Assembly (NCBI GenBank): GCA_963745975.1
Contig: CAVUZJ010000009.1
Coordinates: 1,361,085-1,425,084 of the forward strand
Origin: JAKAWQ01 sp963745975
GTDB lineage: Bacteria; Pseudomonadota; Alphaproteobacteria; Acetobacterales; Acetobacteraceae
DNA: 64,000 bases
Reading direction: 5' to 3'
Made by a program: the position numbers and the translations under genes. Shown in pieces: positions 41,427 through 50,183 of this stretch. Each line of letters begins with the position of its first letter. The first letter of the stretch is position 1. The notes beneath the pieces are model-generated. The model was not told the origin of the DNA and did no database searches. It was given only the letters and a program-made list of their open reading frames with translations.

Positions 41427-44126
41427 CTAGAATGAGACGGGCTCGCCGGAAACCCTGCCCTGCGGCGCGGGGCGAACGAGATCGCGCAGAACATAGGGCA
41501 GTATCCCGCCGTGGCGCATCCATTCCGCCTCGCGCTCCGTCTCAACGCGGCAGGCGAGCGGCACCGTGGCGCTGCTGCCGTCGCGGCGGCGGATCGTGGC
41601 GGCGATGCTCATCCGCGGCGCAAGGCCCGCGTCGAGGCCGGCAAGGTCGATCGTCTCGCTGCCGTCGAGGCCGAGCGTTCGCCACGTCGTCCCGTGGGCG
41701 AACTCGAGCGGCAGAACGCCCATCCCGACCAGGTTCGCGCGGTGAATCCGTTCGAAGCTCTCCGCCAGAACGGCGCGCACGCCGAGCAGCCGCGTCCCCT
41801 TGGCCGCCCAGTCCCGCGAGGAACCGCAGCCATAGTTCCGCCCGGCGATCACCACGAGCGGCGTTCGCTCGCGGGCATATTTCTCGGCGGCTTCGTGCAC
41901 CGCCATGGTCGCGCCCGACGGCTCATGGCGCGTGAGCCCGCCTTCCCGGCCGGGCACCATTTCGTTGCGGATACGGATATTGGCGAAGGCTCCGCGCAGC
42001 ATCACCTCGTGGTTGCTGCGCCGCGCGATATAGGTGCTGAAGTCCGCCGGGTGCACGCCGTGGGCGAGGAGGTAGCGGCCAGCCTCGGTGGCGCTCGGAA
42101 TCGCCCCGCCCGGCGAGATGTGATCGGTGGTCACGTTGTCGCCGAGGATCAGAAGCGGCCGCGCGGCCCTGATATCGGCGACGCCGGGTGGCGCTGTCCG
42201 CATGTCGTCGAGGAAGGGCGGTCGCCGGAGATAGAGGCTCGCTTCGTCCCAGGAGAAGGTCGGCTCCTTGCCGAATTCGAGCGCGGCCCATTCCGGCCCG
42301 CCGTCCGCGAGATTTCCGTAGGCCTCGTCGAAGAGCGATGCCTTCAGTGCCTCGCCCATGACCGCGGCGATCTCGGCGTCCGCGGGCCACAGCTCCGTGA
42401 GAAGCACGGGCTTGCCGGCGCGATCGCGGCCGAGCGGCGTGCACGTGAGATCGTGGCGGACGGTGCCGGCGAGCGCGAAGGCGACGACCAGCGGCGGCGA
42501 GGCGAGGTAGGTGCCGCGCACCGCCGGATGCAGCCTTCCCTCGAAATTGCGGTTGGAGGAAAGCATCCCGAGCGTCACCAGCCCTCGCTCGGCAATCGCC
42601 TCGCTGATCGGCTCGGCGAGCGCGCCGGCGTTGCCGCCGCAGCTCATGCAGCCATAGCCGGCGAGATGGAAGCCCACCTCGGCGAGCGGGCGGAGCAATC
42701 CGGCCCGTTCGAGCATCGCGCTCACCACGCGCGATCCGGGTGAAAGCGAGACCTTGATCCAGGGTTTCGCCGCGAGGCCGCGCGCCGCCGCGTTGCGCGC
42801 GAGCAACCCGGCGGCGATCATTTGCGCGGGATTGGACGTGTTGGTGCACGAGGTGATGGAGGCGATGACGATGTCGCCGTTCTCGAGCGGCCTCTCTTCT
42901 GCCGCGATGGGCGGCGCCGCGTCCGTCCCGATGCGCGCGGCGAAGCTGCTCGAGAAGCTCGCTGGCACCGCGGCGAGCGGCACGCGGTCCTCCGGCCGGC
43001 TCGGCCCGGCAAGGCAAGGCTCCACGTCATCGAGGTCGAAGGTGAGGAGACGGTCGAACTCGGGCTCCGCCACCGTGCGCCAGAGCCCCTGGACCTTCGC
43101 GTAGGATTCGACGAGCGCCACCTGCCCGGCAGGCCGGCCGGTCGCGGCGAGATAGCGGATCGTCTCCGCATCGATGGGGAAGAAGCCCATCGTGGCGCCG
43201 TATTCGGGCGCCATGTTGGCGAGCGTCGCGCGGTCCGACAGCGCCAGCGCATCGAGCCCGGGCCCGCAGAACTCGACGACCGCCTCGACAAGATCCTCCT
43301 TGCGAAGGAACTCGGTGAGCGTGAGCACGATGTCGGTGCCGAGGACGCCTGGGCGCTTCCGCCCGACGATGCGGCAGCCGACCACCGGCGGCACCGAAAG
43401 CGTCACCGGCTGGCCGAGCAGCGCGGTCGCCGCCTCGATCCCGCCCACGCCCCAGCCGAACACGCCGAGCGCATTGATCATCGTCGTATGGCTGTCCATG
43501 CCGAGCAAGCTGTCGGGAAAAACCGTCCGCACGCCCGCTTGCTCCGCGCTCGCGACCACGCTCGCCAGGTATTCGAGATTGATCTGGTGCAGGATGCCGT
43601 TGCCCGGGGGAATGACGCGGAGCCCGGCGAACTGGCCCTCCGCCCAGCGCACCAGCGCGTAGCGCTCGCGGTTGCGCCCCATCTCCTTGCCGCGGTTGCG
43701 CGCGAACGATGCCTCCGAGCCGGTGAAATCCACGGCAACCGAATGGTCGATCACCAGATCGACGGGGATGCGCGGATTGATCCGCCGCGGATCGCCGCCG
43801 CGCTCGGCCAGCGCATCGCGCATGGCGGCCAAGTCGGCGAGCAGCGGCACGCCGGAGGAATCGGGCATCAGCACGCGCGCCGGATGGAAGAAGACCTCGC
43901 GGTGCGCTGGGCCCTCGGTGCGCCATCGGGCAAGTGCTGCGATCTCGTCCGCGCTCACGGTCGTTCCGTCCTCGTTTCTCAGCAGATTCTCGAGCAGCAC
44001 CTTGAGCGAGAACGGCAGACGTTCGAGCCGCGCGCCCGTGCGCTCCGCGAGCGCCGGAAGGCTGAAGAAACGATAATGCGCGTTCCCGACCGCGAGCTCG
44101 GCTTCGGTCCCGAAGCTGTCCTTCAT
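41427..44126 (-). CDS. acnA: Aconitate hydratase (AcnA family)
   Basis: 899 residues, the usual AcnA length. Cluster ligands are in SITSCTNTSNP and GYGCMSCGGN. Other conserved parts are FPDSLLGMDSHTTMINALGVFGWGVGGIEA, in segments, and the C-terminal swivel domain with NYGCGSSRDWAAKGTRLLGV and FERIHRANLVGMGVLPLEF. It interconverts citrate, cis-aconitate and isocitrate. Its divergent neighbour resembles tricarballylate dehydrogenase, which makes cis-aconitate, so this copy may be dedicated to that route. Its start codon lies in a duplicated SD-ATG unit. Confidence 0.93.
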   Translation of the reverse strand: MKDSFGTEAELAVGNAHYRFFSLPALAERTGARLERLPFSLKVLLENLLRNEDGTTVSADEIAALARWRTEGPAHREVFFHPARVLMPDSSGVPLLADLAAMRDALAERGGDPRRINPRIPVDLVIDHSVAVDFTGSEASFARNRGKEMGRNRERYALVRWAEGQFAGLRVIPPGNGILHQINLEYLASVVASAEQAGVRTVFPDSLLGMDSHTTMINALGVFGWGVGGIEAATALLGQPVTLSVPPVVGCRIVGRKRPGVLGTDIVLTLTEFLRKEDLVEAVVEFCGPGLDALALSDRATLANMAPEYGATMGFFPIDAETIRYLAATGRPAGQVALVESYAKVQGLWRTVAEPEFDRLLTFDLDDVEPCLAGPSRPEDRVPLAAVPASFSSSFAARIGTDAAPPIAAEERPLENGDIVIASITSCTNTSNPAQMIAAGLLARNAAARGLAAKPWIKVSLSPGSRVVSAMLERAGLLRPLAEVGFHLAGYGCMSCGGNAGALAEPISEAIAERGLVTLGMLSSNRNFEGRLHPAVRGTYLASPPLVVAFALAGTVRHDLTCTPLGRDRAGKPVLLTELWPADAEIAAVMGEALKASLFDEAYGNLADGGPEWAALEFGKEPTFSWDEASLYLRRPPFLDDMRTAPPGVADIRAARPLLILGDNVTTDHISPGGAIPSATEAGRYLLAHGVHPADFSTYIARRSNHEVMLRGAFANIRIRNEMVPGREGGLTRHEPSGATMAVHEAAEKYARERTPLVVIAGRNYGCGSSRDWAAKGTRLLGVRAVLAESFERIHRANLVGMGVLPLEFAHGTTWRTLGLDGSETIDLAGLDAGLAPRMSIAATIRRRDGSSATVPLACRVETEREAEWMRHGGILPYVLRDLVRPAPQGRVSGEPVSF

Positions 44127-44157
44127 CTGCGTTCCTTGGGCATCTGTGTTCCTTGGG
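44124..44157 (-). promoter_or_regulatory. Tandem duplication of the acnA ribosome-binding site and start codon
   Basis: On the minus strand the 17-bp unit CCCAAGGAACRCAGATG occurs twice (44141-44157 and 44124-44140), differing at one base. The second ATG is the acnA start. The first ATG (44141-44143) opens a six-codon ORF (MPKERR) whose TGA overlaps the acnA ATG. Reinitiation or competition between the two starts is possible. Confidence 0.8.
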
Positions 44158-44238
44158 TGCTGCGGGCCGCGCAGATTGACACCGTGAGGGCCCTACGAGA
44201 AGGTGGAGCGGAGCCATCTGCAACATAAGGGGGAGGTT

Positions 44239-44484
44239 ATGGCCCAACGATGGGGCCGGGCCGGTGCGGTGCTCGCACTCCTGTTCGCGGCGACGGCGCA
44301 AGCGGCGGCCCGGGGGGCGACGCCGACCTCGATCAAGATCGGCATCTTCGGCCCGCTCACTGGGCCCGCCTCCTCCTTCGGCAAGGCCGAGCTCGGCATC
44401 GCCGCCGTCGACAAGGACCTCGATGCGCATGGCGGGATCGATGGCCGCAAGATCGACGTGGTGGAAGCGACGAGAAGCCCATGA
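44239..44484 (+). pseudogene. Truncated LivK-type branched-chain amino acid binding protein
   Basis: Only about 81 residues remain. A signal peptide (GAVLALLFAATAQAAA) is followed by SIKIGIFGPLTGPASSFGKA, and DAHGGIDGRKIDVV, the first roughly 50 mature residues of a periplasmic leucine-binding protein. The reading stops at TRSP, where a full-length protein would continue for about 300 more residues. A strong SD (AAGGGGGAGG) precedes the ATG. Its TGA overlaps the start of the flavoprotein gene (ATGA), so the remnant may now serve as a translational leader. Confidence 0.75.
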
Positions 44485-45932
44485 AGCACGAGCAACTCGA
44501 CGTCGTGGTGGCCGGATGCGGCGTTGCCGGGCTTTCCGCCGCGGTCGCCGCGGCCGAGAAGGGTGCGCAGGCCGCCGTGCTGGAGCGTGCGCCAAAGGAA
44601 GAGCGCGGCGGCCAGAGCCGCTATACCGAAGCCTATCTCCGGATGAAGAGCCAGACGGAGGTGACCGACGATTTCGAGACCATCCTCGCCGAGAACAGCT
44701 TCGGCTATGTCGATCCCGACCTCATCGGCGAGGCGAGCCGGCCCGACGAGGCGCGCGCGCCCTATGCGCGTGCGCTCAGCATGATGGAGCCCGATCTCAT
44801 CGCCGCACTCGCAGACAATGCCGGCCCGACCATCGCGTGGCTCAAGACGTTCGGTCTCCGCTTCGATTTCCTTCCCACGCAGTTCCTCACCAAATCGCAG
44901 CCGCGGCTGCTGCCGGTCGGCGGCGGGCTCGCTCTGGTCGAGGCGCTCGCGGCGCGCGCGGAGCAGCTCGGGGTCCGCTTCGCCTATGGCACGGCCGCGA
45001 CACGGCTGGACGTGGACGAGGATGGTACGGTCACGGGGCTTTTTGCGCGCAGGCAGGGCGAAGGGACGATCCGGTTCGGCGGGCAGGTCGTGCTCGCCTG
45101 CGGCGGCTTCGAAGGCAACCCCGAGATGCTGGCGCGCTATATCGGGCCGCGCGCGGTCTATCTCCGCCCGATCTGCAAGGGCGGCCACTTCAACCGCGGC
45201 GACGGCATCGACATGGCGCTCGCCGCGGGTGCGGCGACGGCGGGCGATTTCGGCAGCTATCATGCCGAGCCGATCGATCCGCGCTCCGGCGTCTCCGAGC
45301 CGTCCGTGTTCGTGTTCCCCTACGGCATTCTGGTCAACAAGGAGGGAAGGCGCTTCGTCGACGAGGCGCCGGGCACGGTGGATGCCTGGTACGAGCCGGT
45401 GACGCGGCGCATTTTCGAGCAGCGCGACGGGCTCGCCTATGTCGTCCTCGACGCACGCCACACGCGCATTCCGAACTATCGCCTTTCCATAAGAACCGAC
45501 AAGCCGCCGATCGTCGCGGACAGCGTCGGCGAGCTGGCCCGTGCCCTCGCGATCCCGCCGGACGCTCTGGAGCAGACGGTCGCCGAATACAACCGCGCCT
45601 GCCGGCCCGGGGACTACCGGCCGCTCGAGCTCGACCATCTCTCGACCGTGGGATTGCAGCCGGCGAAATCCAACTGGGCGCTGCCGATCGACGAGGTGCC
45701 CTTCCACGCCTACCCGATCATCTCGTCGAACGTCTTCACCTTCGGCGGCCTCAAGATCGATCCGAGTGCCCGGGTGCTGAACGGCGAGGGCGATGTCATC
45801 GAAGGGCTCTATGCCGCCGGCGAAATCGTCGGCACCTTCTACCGGCACTATCCCGGAGCAACTTCGGTGCTGAAAGGCCTCGTGTTCGGCCGCCTGGCAG
45901 GGCTCGCGTCCGCGGATCGGCGCAATCGGTGA
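44481..45932 (+). CDS. FAD-dependent tricarballylate dehydrogenase-like flavoprotein
   Basis: 483 residues of the succinate dehydrogenase/fumarate reductase flavoprotein family, TcuA-like. The dinucleotide fold is VVAGCGVAGLSAAVAAAEKG. Later motifs are RGGQSRYTEAYLRM, VVLACGGFEGN, GDGIDMALAAGA and the C-terminal GLYAAGEIVGTFY with LVFGRLAG. TcuA oxidises tricarballylate to cis-aconitate, feeding aconitase, which is encoded divergently next door. An alternative is a 3-oxosteroid or fumarate reductase-like enzyme. No TcuB electron-transfer or TcuC transporter gene is adjacent. Confidence 0.78.
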   Translation: MKHEQLDVVVAGCGVAGLSAAVAAAEKGAQAAVLERAPKEERGGQSRYTEAYLRMKSQTEVTDDFETILAENSFGYVDPDLIGEASRPDEARAPYARALSMMEPDLIAALADNAGPTIAWLKTFGLRFDFLPTQFLTKSQPRLLPVGGGLALVEALAARAEQLGVRFAYGTAATRLDVDEDGTVTGLFARRQGEGTIRFGGQVVLACGGFEGNPEMLARYIGPRAVYLRPICKGGHFNRGDGIDMALAAGAATAGDFGSYHAEPIDPRSGVSEPSVFVFPYGILVNKEGRRFVDEAPGTVDAWYEPVTRRIFEQRDGLAYVVLDARHTRIPNYRLSIRTDKPPIVADSVGELARALAIPPDALEQTVAEYNRACRPGDYRPLELDHLSTVGLQPAKSNWALPIDEVPFHAYPIISSNVFTFGGLKIDPSARVLNGEGDVIEGLYAAGEIVGTFYRHYPGATSVLKGLVFGRLAGLASADRRNR

Positions 45933-45941
45933 CAGAGATGG

Positions 45942-46772
45942 CTATTTCACTGCGCCGGCGCTGAGGCCCCGGATGAAATAGCGGCCGAGGAACATGAAGA
46001 TGATGACCAGCGGAAGTGCCGCGAGCGTCGCCCCGGCCATCAGCACGCCCCAGTCGGACGCATACATGTCCCCAAGCTGGGTGAGCCCATAGGGAATGGT
46101 CCGCATGTCGTCGCTCGAGGTGAGGATCATCGGGAAGACGAAGTCCGACCATGCGAGCAGGAAGGAGAGAATCGTCACCGTCAGCATGCCGGGCACGCTC
46201 ACGGGGACGATGATCTTGGCGAGGACCTGCCAGCGCGTGCAGCCATCGACCAGCGCCGCCTCCTCGATCGCGAAGGGGAACGTTTTGAAGAAGCTCCACA
46301 GCAGCCAGACCGCGAGCGGCAGGGTGAAGGACTGGTAGGCGACGATCAGCGAGAAGAGGGAATTATCGAGCCCGGTGCGGACGAAGAAAGTATCGAGCGG
46401 GATCAGCAGCAAAAGCGCGGGGAACATGTAGGCGAAGAGCATGAAGCGGACCATCAGCCGCGCGCCGCGGACGCGGCCGCGGACCAGCGCATAGGCCATC
46501 GGCGTCGCGACGAGGACGGTAAGCACCGTCGCGCCGACCGAGACGATGATGCTGTTCAGCAGATAGCGTGGAAAGTTCGTGAGGGTGAAGAGCGTTGCGT
46601 AGCTACCCCAGCCGAAGGGTCCCGGCAGCAGGGAGGCGCTGTAGAGGCTGTTCGCCGAGCGCAGGCCGGAGATCACCATCCAGTAGATCGGGAAGAAGGA
46701 ATAGAGGGCGATCGCGGCGACGGCGAGCCTAAAGAGCGTCTTTTGCAGCGCCCGGCCGGACCGCGCGCTCAC
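45942..46772 (-). CDS. Sugar-type ABC permease, MalG/UgpE class
   Basis: About 276 residues from GTG 46772. Hydrophobic helices begin LAVAAIALYSFFPIYWMVISGL. The ATPase-contact loop is EEAALVDGCTRWQVLAKIIVPVS-like (EAALVDG, VPVSVPG). It pairs with the MalF-type permease upstream, whose stop overlaps this start (GTGA). The two form the channel of a carbohydrate or polyol importer. No ATPase gene is seen in this cluster, so a shared MsiK/UgpC-type ATPase elsewhere would be needed. Confidence 0.88.
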   Translation of the reverse strand: MSARSGRALQKTLFRLAVAAIALYSFFPIYWMVISGLRSANSLYSASLLPGPFGWGSYATLFTLTNFPRYLLNSIIVSVGATVLTVLVATPMAYALVRGRVRGARLMVRFMLFAYMFPALLLLIPLDTFFVRTGLDNSLFSLIVAYQSFTLPLAVWLLWSFFKTFPFAIEEAALVDGCTRWQVLAKIIVPVSVPGMLTVTILSFLLAWSDFVFPMILTSSDDMRTIPYGLTQLGDMYASDWGVLMAGATLAALPLVIIFMFLGRYFIRGLSAGAVK

Positions 46773-47710
46773 AGCGCCTCCTCCTCGATGGGCATCAGGC
46801 GGAACAGCAGCCAGATCACCGCGATGAGTATCAGGAAGATCGAGCAGGCGGTGGCGGCGCCGCCCCCGATGTCGAAGGTGTTGAAGGTCTGCTGGTAGGC
46901 GAGCACCGGAAGGTTCTCGGTTGCGTTGAGCGGGCCGCCGGCGGTGAGCAGCCACACCATATCGAACTTGTTGAACATGAAGATGCCGCGCAGCAGCACG
47001 ATCACCATCAGGACGGGCCTCAGGGCCGGGAGGGTGATGCGAAGGAAGCACTGCCAGCTCGTCGCGCCATCGAGCCTGGCCGCCTCGTATAGCTCGGCCG
47101 GAACGCCTTGCAGGCCGGCGAGATAGGTGATCGTGACGAACGGCGTCCACTGCCAGACGCTGATGAAGATGAGGGAGATCCAGGCCGTGAGTGGCGTGCC
47201 GAACCAGTCCACCACGCCGAGGCCGAGGTCGGTGAGCGCAAAGGCCACCAGGCCGTTGCTGGGATCGAGCAGCCATCGCCAGACATAGGCCGCCGAGACG
47301 GTCGGCAGCACATAGGGCAGCAAGGCGACGCCGCGGAGAAGGTTGCGGCCTCGGAACTCGCGGTTGAGCACCGAGGCGATGGCAATGCCGATGACGAGCT
47401 GGAGGCTCACCGTGGTTGCCGCGTAGAACAGGCTGTGGCCGAAATCCTCCCAATAGCGGCGCTCGGCGAAAATATGAACGTAGTTCGCCAGCCCGACGAA
47501 GCGGAACTTCGCGACGAAGGACTGCGCGGTATAGAAGCTGAGGCTGATCGCATAGAGAACGGGGAAGAGGATGATCGCCAGGCTGATGGCGAAGCCGGGC
47601 GCCACCATGCCGCGGAACAGCCACCGCTCCTTGCGCGCGATCGATCCCAGCCTGGCGGCCCGGCCCGGCACCGCGCGTCGGGAGGAAGGCGCGAGCCTCG
47701 AAAGGCTCAT
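46769..47710 (-). CDS. Sugar-type ABC permease, MalF/UgpA class
   Basis: 313 residues. An N-terminal basic stretch is followed by six hydrophobic segments, the first being GFAISLAIILFPVLYAISLS. The EAA loop is YEAARLDGATSWQCFLRITL. It lies between the binding-protein gene (37 bp upstream) and the second permease (4-bp overlap), giving the order binding protein, permease, permease in one operon. Substrate unknown. Confidence 0.88.
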   Translation of the reverse strand: MSLSRLAPSSRRAVPGRAARLGSIARKERWLFRGMVAPGFAISLAIILFPVLYAISLSFYTAQSFVAKFRFVGLANYVHIFAERRYWEDFGHSLFYAATTVSLQLVIGIAIASVLNREFRGRNLLRGVALLPYVLPTVSAAYVWRWLLDPSNGLVAFALTDLGLGVVDWFGTPLTAWISLIFISVWQWTPFVTITYLAGLQGVPAELYEAARLDGATSWQCFLRITLPALRPVLMVIVLLRGIFMFNKFDMVWLLTAGGPLNATENLPVLAYQQTFNTFDIGGGAATACSIFLILIAVIWLLFRLMPIEEEAL

Positions 47711-47747
47711 CGCCCGCTTCTCGGCGCGGCCGGCATCGGTGCCGCCC

Positions 47748-49130
47748 TCAGGTGCTCTTTTCTGTGAACTTGCGAACCTCTGCGGCGCAATTGTCGATCG
47801 CCTCGCTGATCGTCATCCTTTTCGTCAGTACGTTCTGGTACATATGCAGGATCACTTCCGAATTGACGATCAGACCTTGGTTGACGGTGATCCGCGGACC
47901 CTGGAGCTGGACGGCGTCGATATTCACGATCGCGGGATCGAGGAAGCTCCGCATCGTCTGCATCGTCGGCCAGAACTGCTTGATCGTCGGGTTGCTCAGC
48001 CATTTCGGGTTCTTGTAGGTCGAATACTGAACCGGCTGCATATACATCGGCAGTGAGAGCTGGTAGTCGATCATCTTCCCGCTCGTAACGGTGAACCAGC
48101 GCAGGAAGTCGAGCGCCGCCTGGCTGTTCTCCGACTTGCCGATGCCGAGGCCCTTGCCGCCGTACACCACTGTCCCCTTTCCGCCGTCGGGAGCGGGATA
48201 GGGCGCGATCACGAACTTGTCCGTCAGGGTCTGCGCCTTGAGCGCGATGTCCTGGACGAGCCCGCCGGAATTGGCGACGATTCCCGCCGTGCCGGTCAGA
48301 AAATTGGTCGCGATCTGCAGCAAGCTCATGTTGAATTGGCCGGGCGCGTTGTAGGGATTGATCTCGAGCAGGAACTCGAGCGCGCGGGCGAGCTTCGGCT
48401 TGATGGCGGGCGTGTCGAGAAGGACGTTCCAGTCCTTGTCGTAGAACTCGACGCCGCTCGCCCAGAGGAAGCCGGTATTGCCCCACGGCGTGATACCCAT
48501 GGAATAGGGAAAGGACGTGCCGAAGCGCCGCTTCGCCGGCTCGGTGAAGGCCTTGGCGACCTCGGCGAATTCGGCCCAGTTCGTCGGCACGGCGAGCTTC
48601 GCCTCCGCGAGCCAGTCCATGCGGTAGTAGTGGCAGCAGAGGTTGTAGACGTAGGGAAAGTACCACTGGTCGTTCTTGTATTTCACCAGGCTCACCGGAT
48701 CGAAGTCGGAGAGGCCAATCTCCTCGAAAATGCCGGTCAACGGCACGAGCTGGCCCTGCTGGGCGAGGAGCGCGGTCTGGGTCGGCTGGGCGAAATCGAT
48801 GATGTCGTAGGGCCGGCCGGTCTTGATCGCGGTGGTGACGGTCGTCCAGAGGGTGATGCCGACGATCGTGTCGACGACCACGCGCACGCCGGTCTCGGCC
48901 TCGTACTGGCGCGCGAGTTTCCGTAAGAAGGCGACCGATTGCGGATCGGACTCCACGTTGACGTAGCGGAGCACGGCTTTCGCCGCGTGCGCCGTCCTGA
49001 CGAACGGCAGGGCGAGCGCGCTGCCGGCAAGCCCGCCGGCCGCTTGCATGACGCGACGGCGGCCGATGCGCGGTGGGGCCTTTTCGTGCGCGCCTTCCGT
49101 TCGGCGCCGCGGCGATGCGTCTTTTGCCAT
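47748..49130 (-). CDS. Family 1 extracellular solute-binding protein
   Basis: 460 residues. The N-terminus has a twin-arginine-like signal (IGRRRVMQAAGGLAGSALAL, then AHA). The mature part shows LRKLARQYEAETGVRVVVDT, typical of sugar-binding proteins of the MalE/UgpB superfamily, and GGKGLGIGKSENSQAALDFL. It would capture a carbohydrate-like ligand in the periplasm for the two permeases downstream. GGAGGAGAGG precedes the ATG. The shared 33-nt element lies about 140 bp upstream of the start. Confidence 0.87.
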   Translation of the reverse strand: MAKDASPRRRTEGAHEKAPPRIGRRRVMQAAGGLAGSALALPFVRTAHAAKAVLRYVNVESDPQSVAFLRKLARQYEAETGVRVVVDTIVGITLWTTVTTAIKTGRPYDIIDFAQPTQTALLAQQGQLVPLTGIFEEIGLSDFDPVSLVKYKNDQWYFPYVYNLCCHYYRMDWLAEAKLAVPTNWAEFAEVAKAFTEPAKRRFGTSFPYSMGITPWGNTGFLWASGVEFYDKDWNVLLDTPAIKPKLARALEFLLEINPYNAPGQFNMSLLQIATNFLTGTAGIVANSGGLVQDIALKAQTLTDKFVIAPYPAPDGGKGTVVYGGKGLGIGKSENSQAALDFLRWFTVTSGKMIDYQLSLPMYMQPVQYSTYKNPKWLSNPTIKQFWPTMQTMRSFLDPAIVNIDAVQLQGPRITVNQGLIVNSEVILHMYQNVLTKRMTISEAIDNCAAEVRKFTEKST

Positions 49131-49271
49131 TGTCCCTCTCCTCCCTTTGTCCGTCCCCGCCCGCTCTCCCCAGGCGCTTGCTGAGCACCCGGTTCCCGAG
49201 ACACGGGCGGCAAATTCTTCTCCTCAGGCGAGGCAGCGTTCAAACGAAGTCTCCCGGCTGGCCGGGAGGGT

Positions 49272-49304
49272 GTCAAAGCATGATATGACAAGGGCCGTTG
49301 AGTT
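49272..49304 (-). promoter_or_regulatory. Shared 33-nt promoter element, site A (binding-protein operon)
   Basis: On the minus strand it reads AACTCAA, then CTTG, then ATATCATGCTTTGAC, ending in a TTGACA that may be a -35 box. After 17 bp comes GAGACT. It matches site C at 26 of 33 positions. It precedes the sugar-type ABC operon. Confidence 0.6.
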
Positions 49305-49331
49305 CTCGTCGGGCGCGCGAGGAGGGCGGGC

Positions 49332-50105
49332 TCAGCGGCCGCGGAATTGGGGCCTACGCTTTTCCCGGAAGGCGACCCGTCCCTCGATCCGGTCCTCGGT
49401 GTCGCGCAGCAAACCCCAGGTCTGCCGCTCCGAACGGATGGCCGCCGCGAGCGGGAGATCCGCGCCCTGTGTCGCCAGCCGCTTGACCGCGCGCACGGCG
49501 AGCGGGGCGTTCGCGGCGATCCGGTCCGCGATCGCGTGCGCCTCCGTGAGCAGCGCCTCGGCCGGAACGATCCGGCAGATGAGGCCGATGCGCAGCGCCT
49601 CGGCGCTGTCGATCGGCTCGCCCGTCAGCATCATCAGCAGCGCGTCGCCGAGGCCGACCGCGCGCGGCAGGCGCTGCGTGCCGCCGGCGCCGGGGATGCT
49701 GCCCACCCGGACTTCGGGTAGGCCGAAGCGCGCGGAGGGAACGGCGATACGGATGTCGCAGGCGAGCGCGAGCTCGAGCCCGCCGCCGAGCGCGTAGCCG
49801 TTGATCGCGCAGAGGCTCGGCTTGTCGCTGGCGAAAGGCGCGAAGCCCGATTGGTCCTCCTCGGCGCCGAACGCAACCTCCGCGAAGCTTTCCGGAGGCG
49901 GCATGGTCTTCTTGAGGTCGGCGCCGGCGCAGAAGGCGCGATCGCCGGCGCCGGTGAGAATGGCGACGCGGATCTCATCATCGGCCGCGATGCGGCGCCA
50001 GCACTCGGCGAGGGACACGCGGGTCTCTCCGTCGAGCGCGTTCATCGCCTCGGGCCGGTTGAGGGTGACGGTCGCGACATGGCCACGAACCTCGAACTCG
50101 ACCAC
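49332..50105 (-). CDS. Enoyl-CoA hydratase/isomerase family protein
   Basis: 257 residues of the crotonase superfamily. The oxyanion-hole segments are AFCAGADLK and GYALGGGLELALACD. Both catalytic glutamates of hydratases appear to be present (Glu in GGGLEL and in LPEVRVGSIPGAGG). It would hydrate a 2-enoyl-CoA in acyl-CoA breakdown. It sits 78 bp downstream of the OB-fold/thiolase pair on the same strand, consistent with one acyl-CoA pathway. Confidence 0.9.
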   Translation of the reverse strand: MVEFEVRGHVATVTLNRPEAMNALDGETRVSLAECWRRIAADDEIRVAILTGAGDRAFCAGADLKKTMPPPESFAEVAFGAEEDQSGFAPFASDKPSLCAINGYALGGGLELALACDIRIAVPSARFGLPEVRVGSIPGAGGTQRLPRAVGLGDALLMMLTGEPIDSAEALRIGLICRIVPAEALLTEAHAIADRIAANAPLAVRAVKRLATQGADLPLAAAIRSERQTWGLLRDTEDRIEGRVAFREKRRPQFRGR

Positions 50106-50183
50106 CGGCTTTTCTCTCCCGCCGCCTCTGAAGATGAGATCATCCGGGCCGGGCGCGCGGCGGCAACGGATGCAAGTGCCGAT

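Noticed and set aside
49332..50105. The enoyl-CoA hydratase as the missing RpfF signal synthase for the RpfC-like kinase
   Set aside because: It lies 12 kb away among acyl-CoA catabolic genes and has the ordinary hydratase pattern; nothing specific to RpfF was seen.
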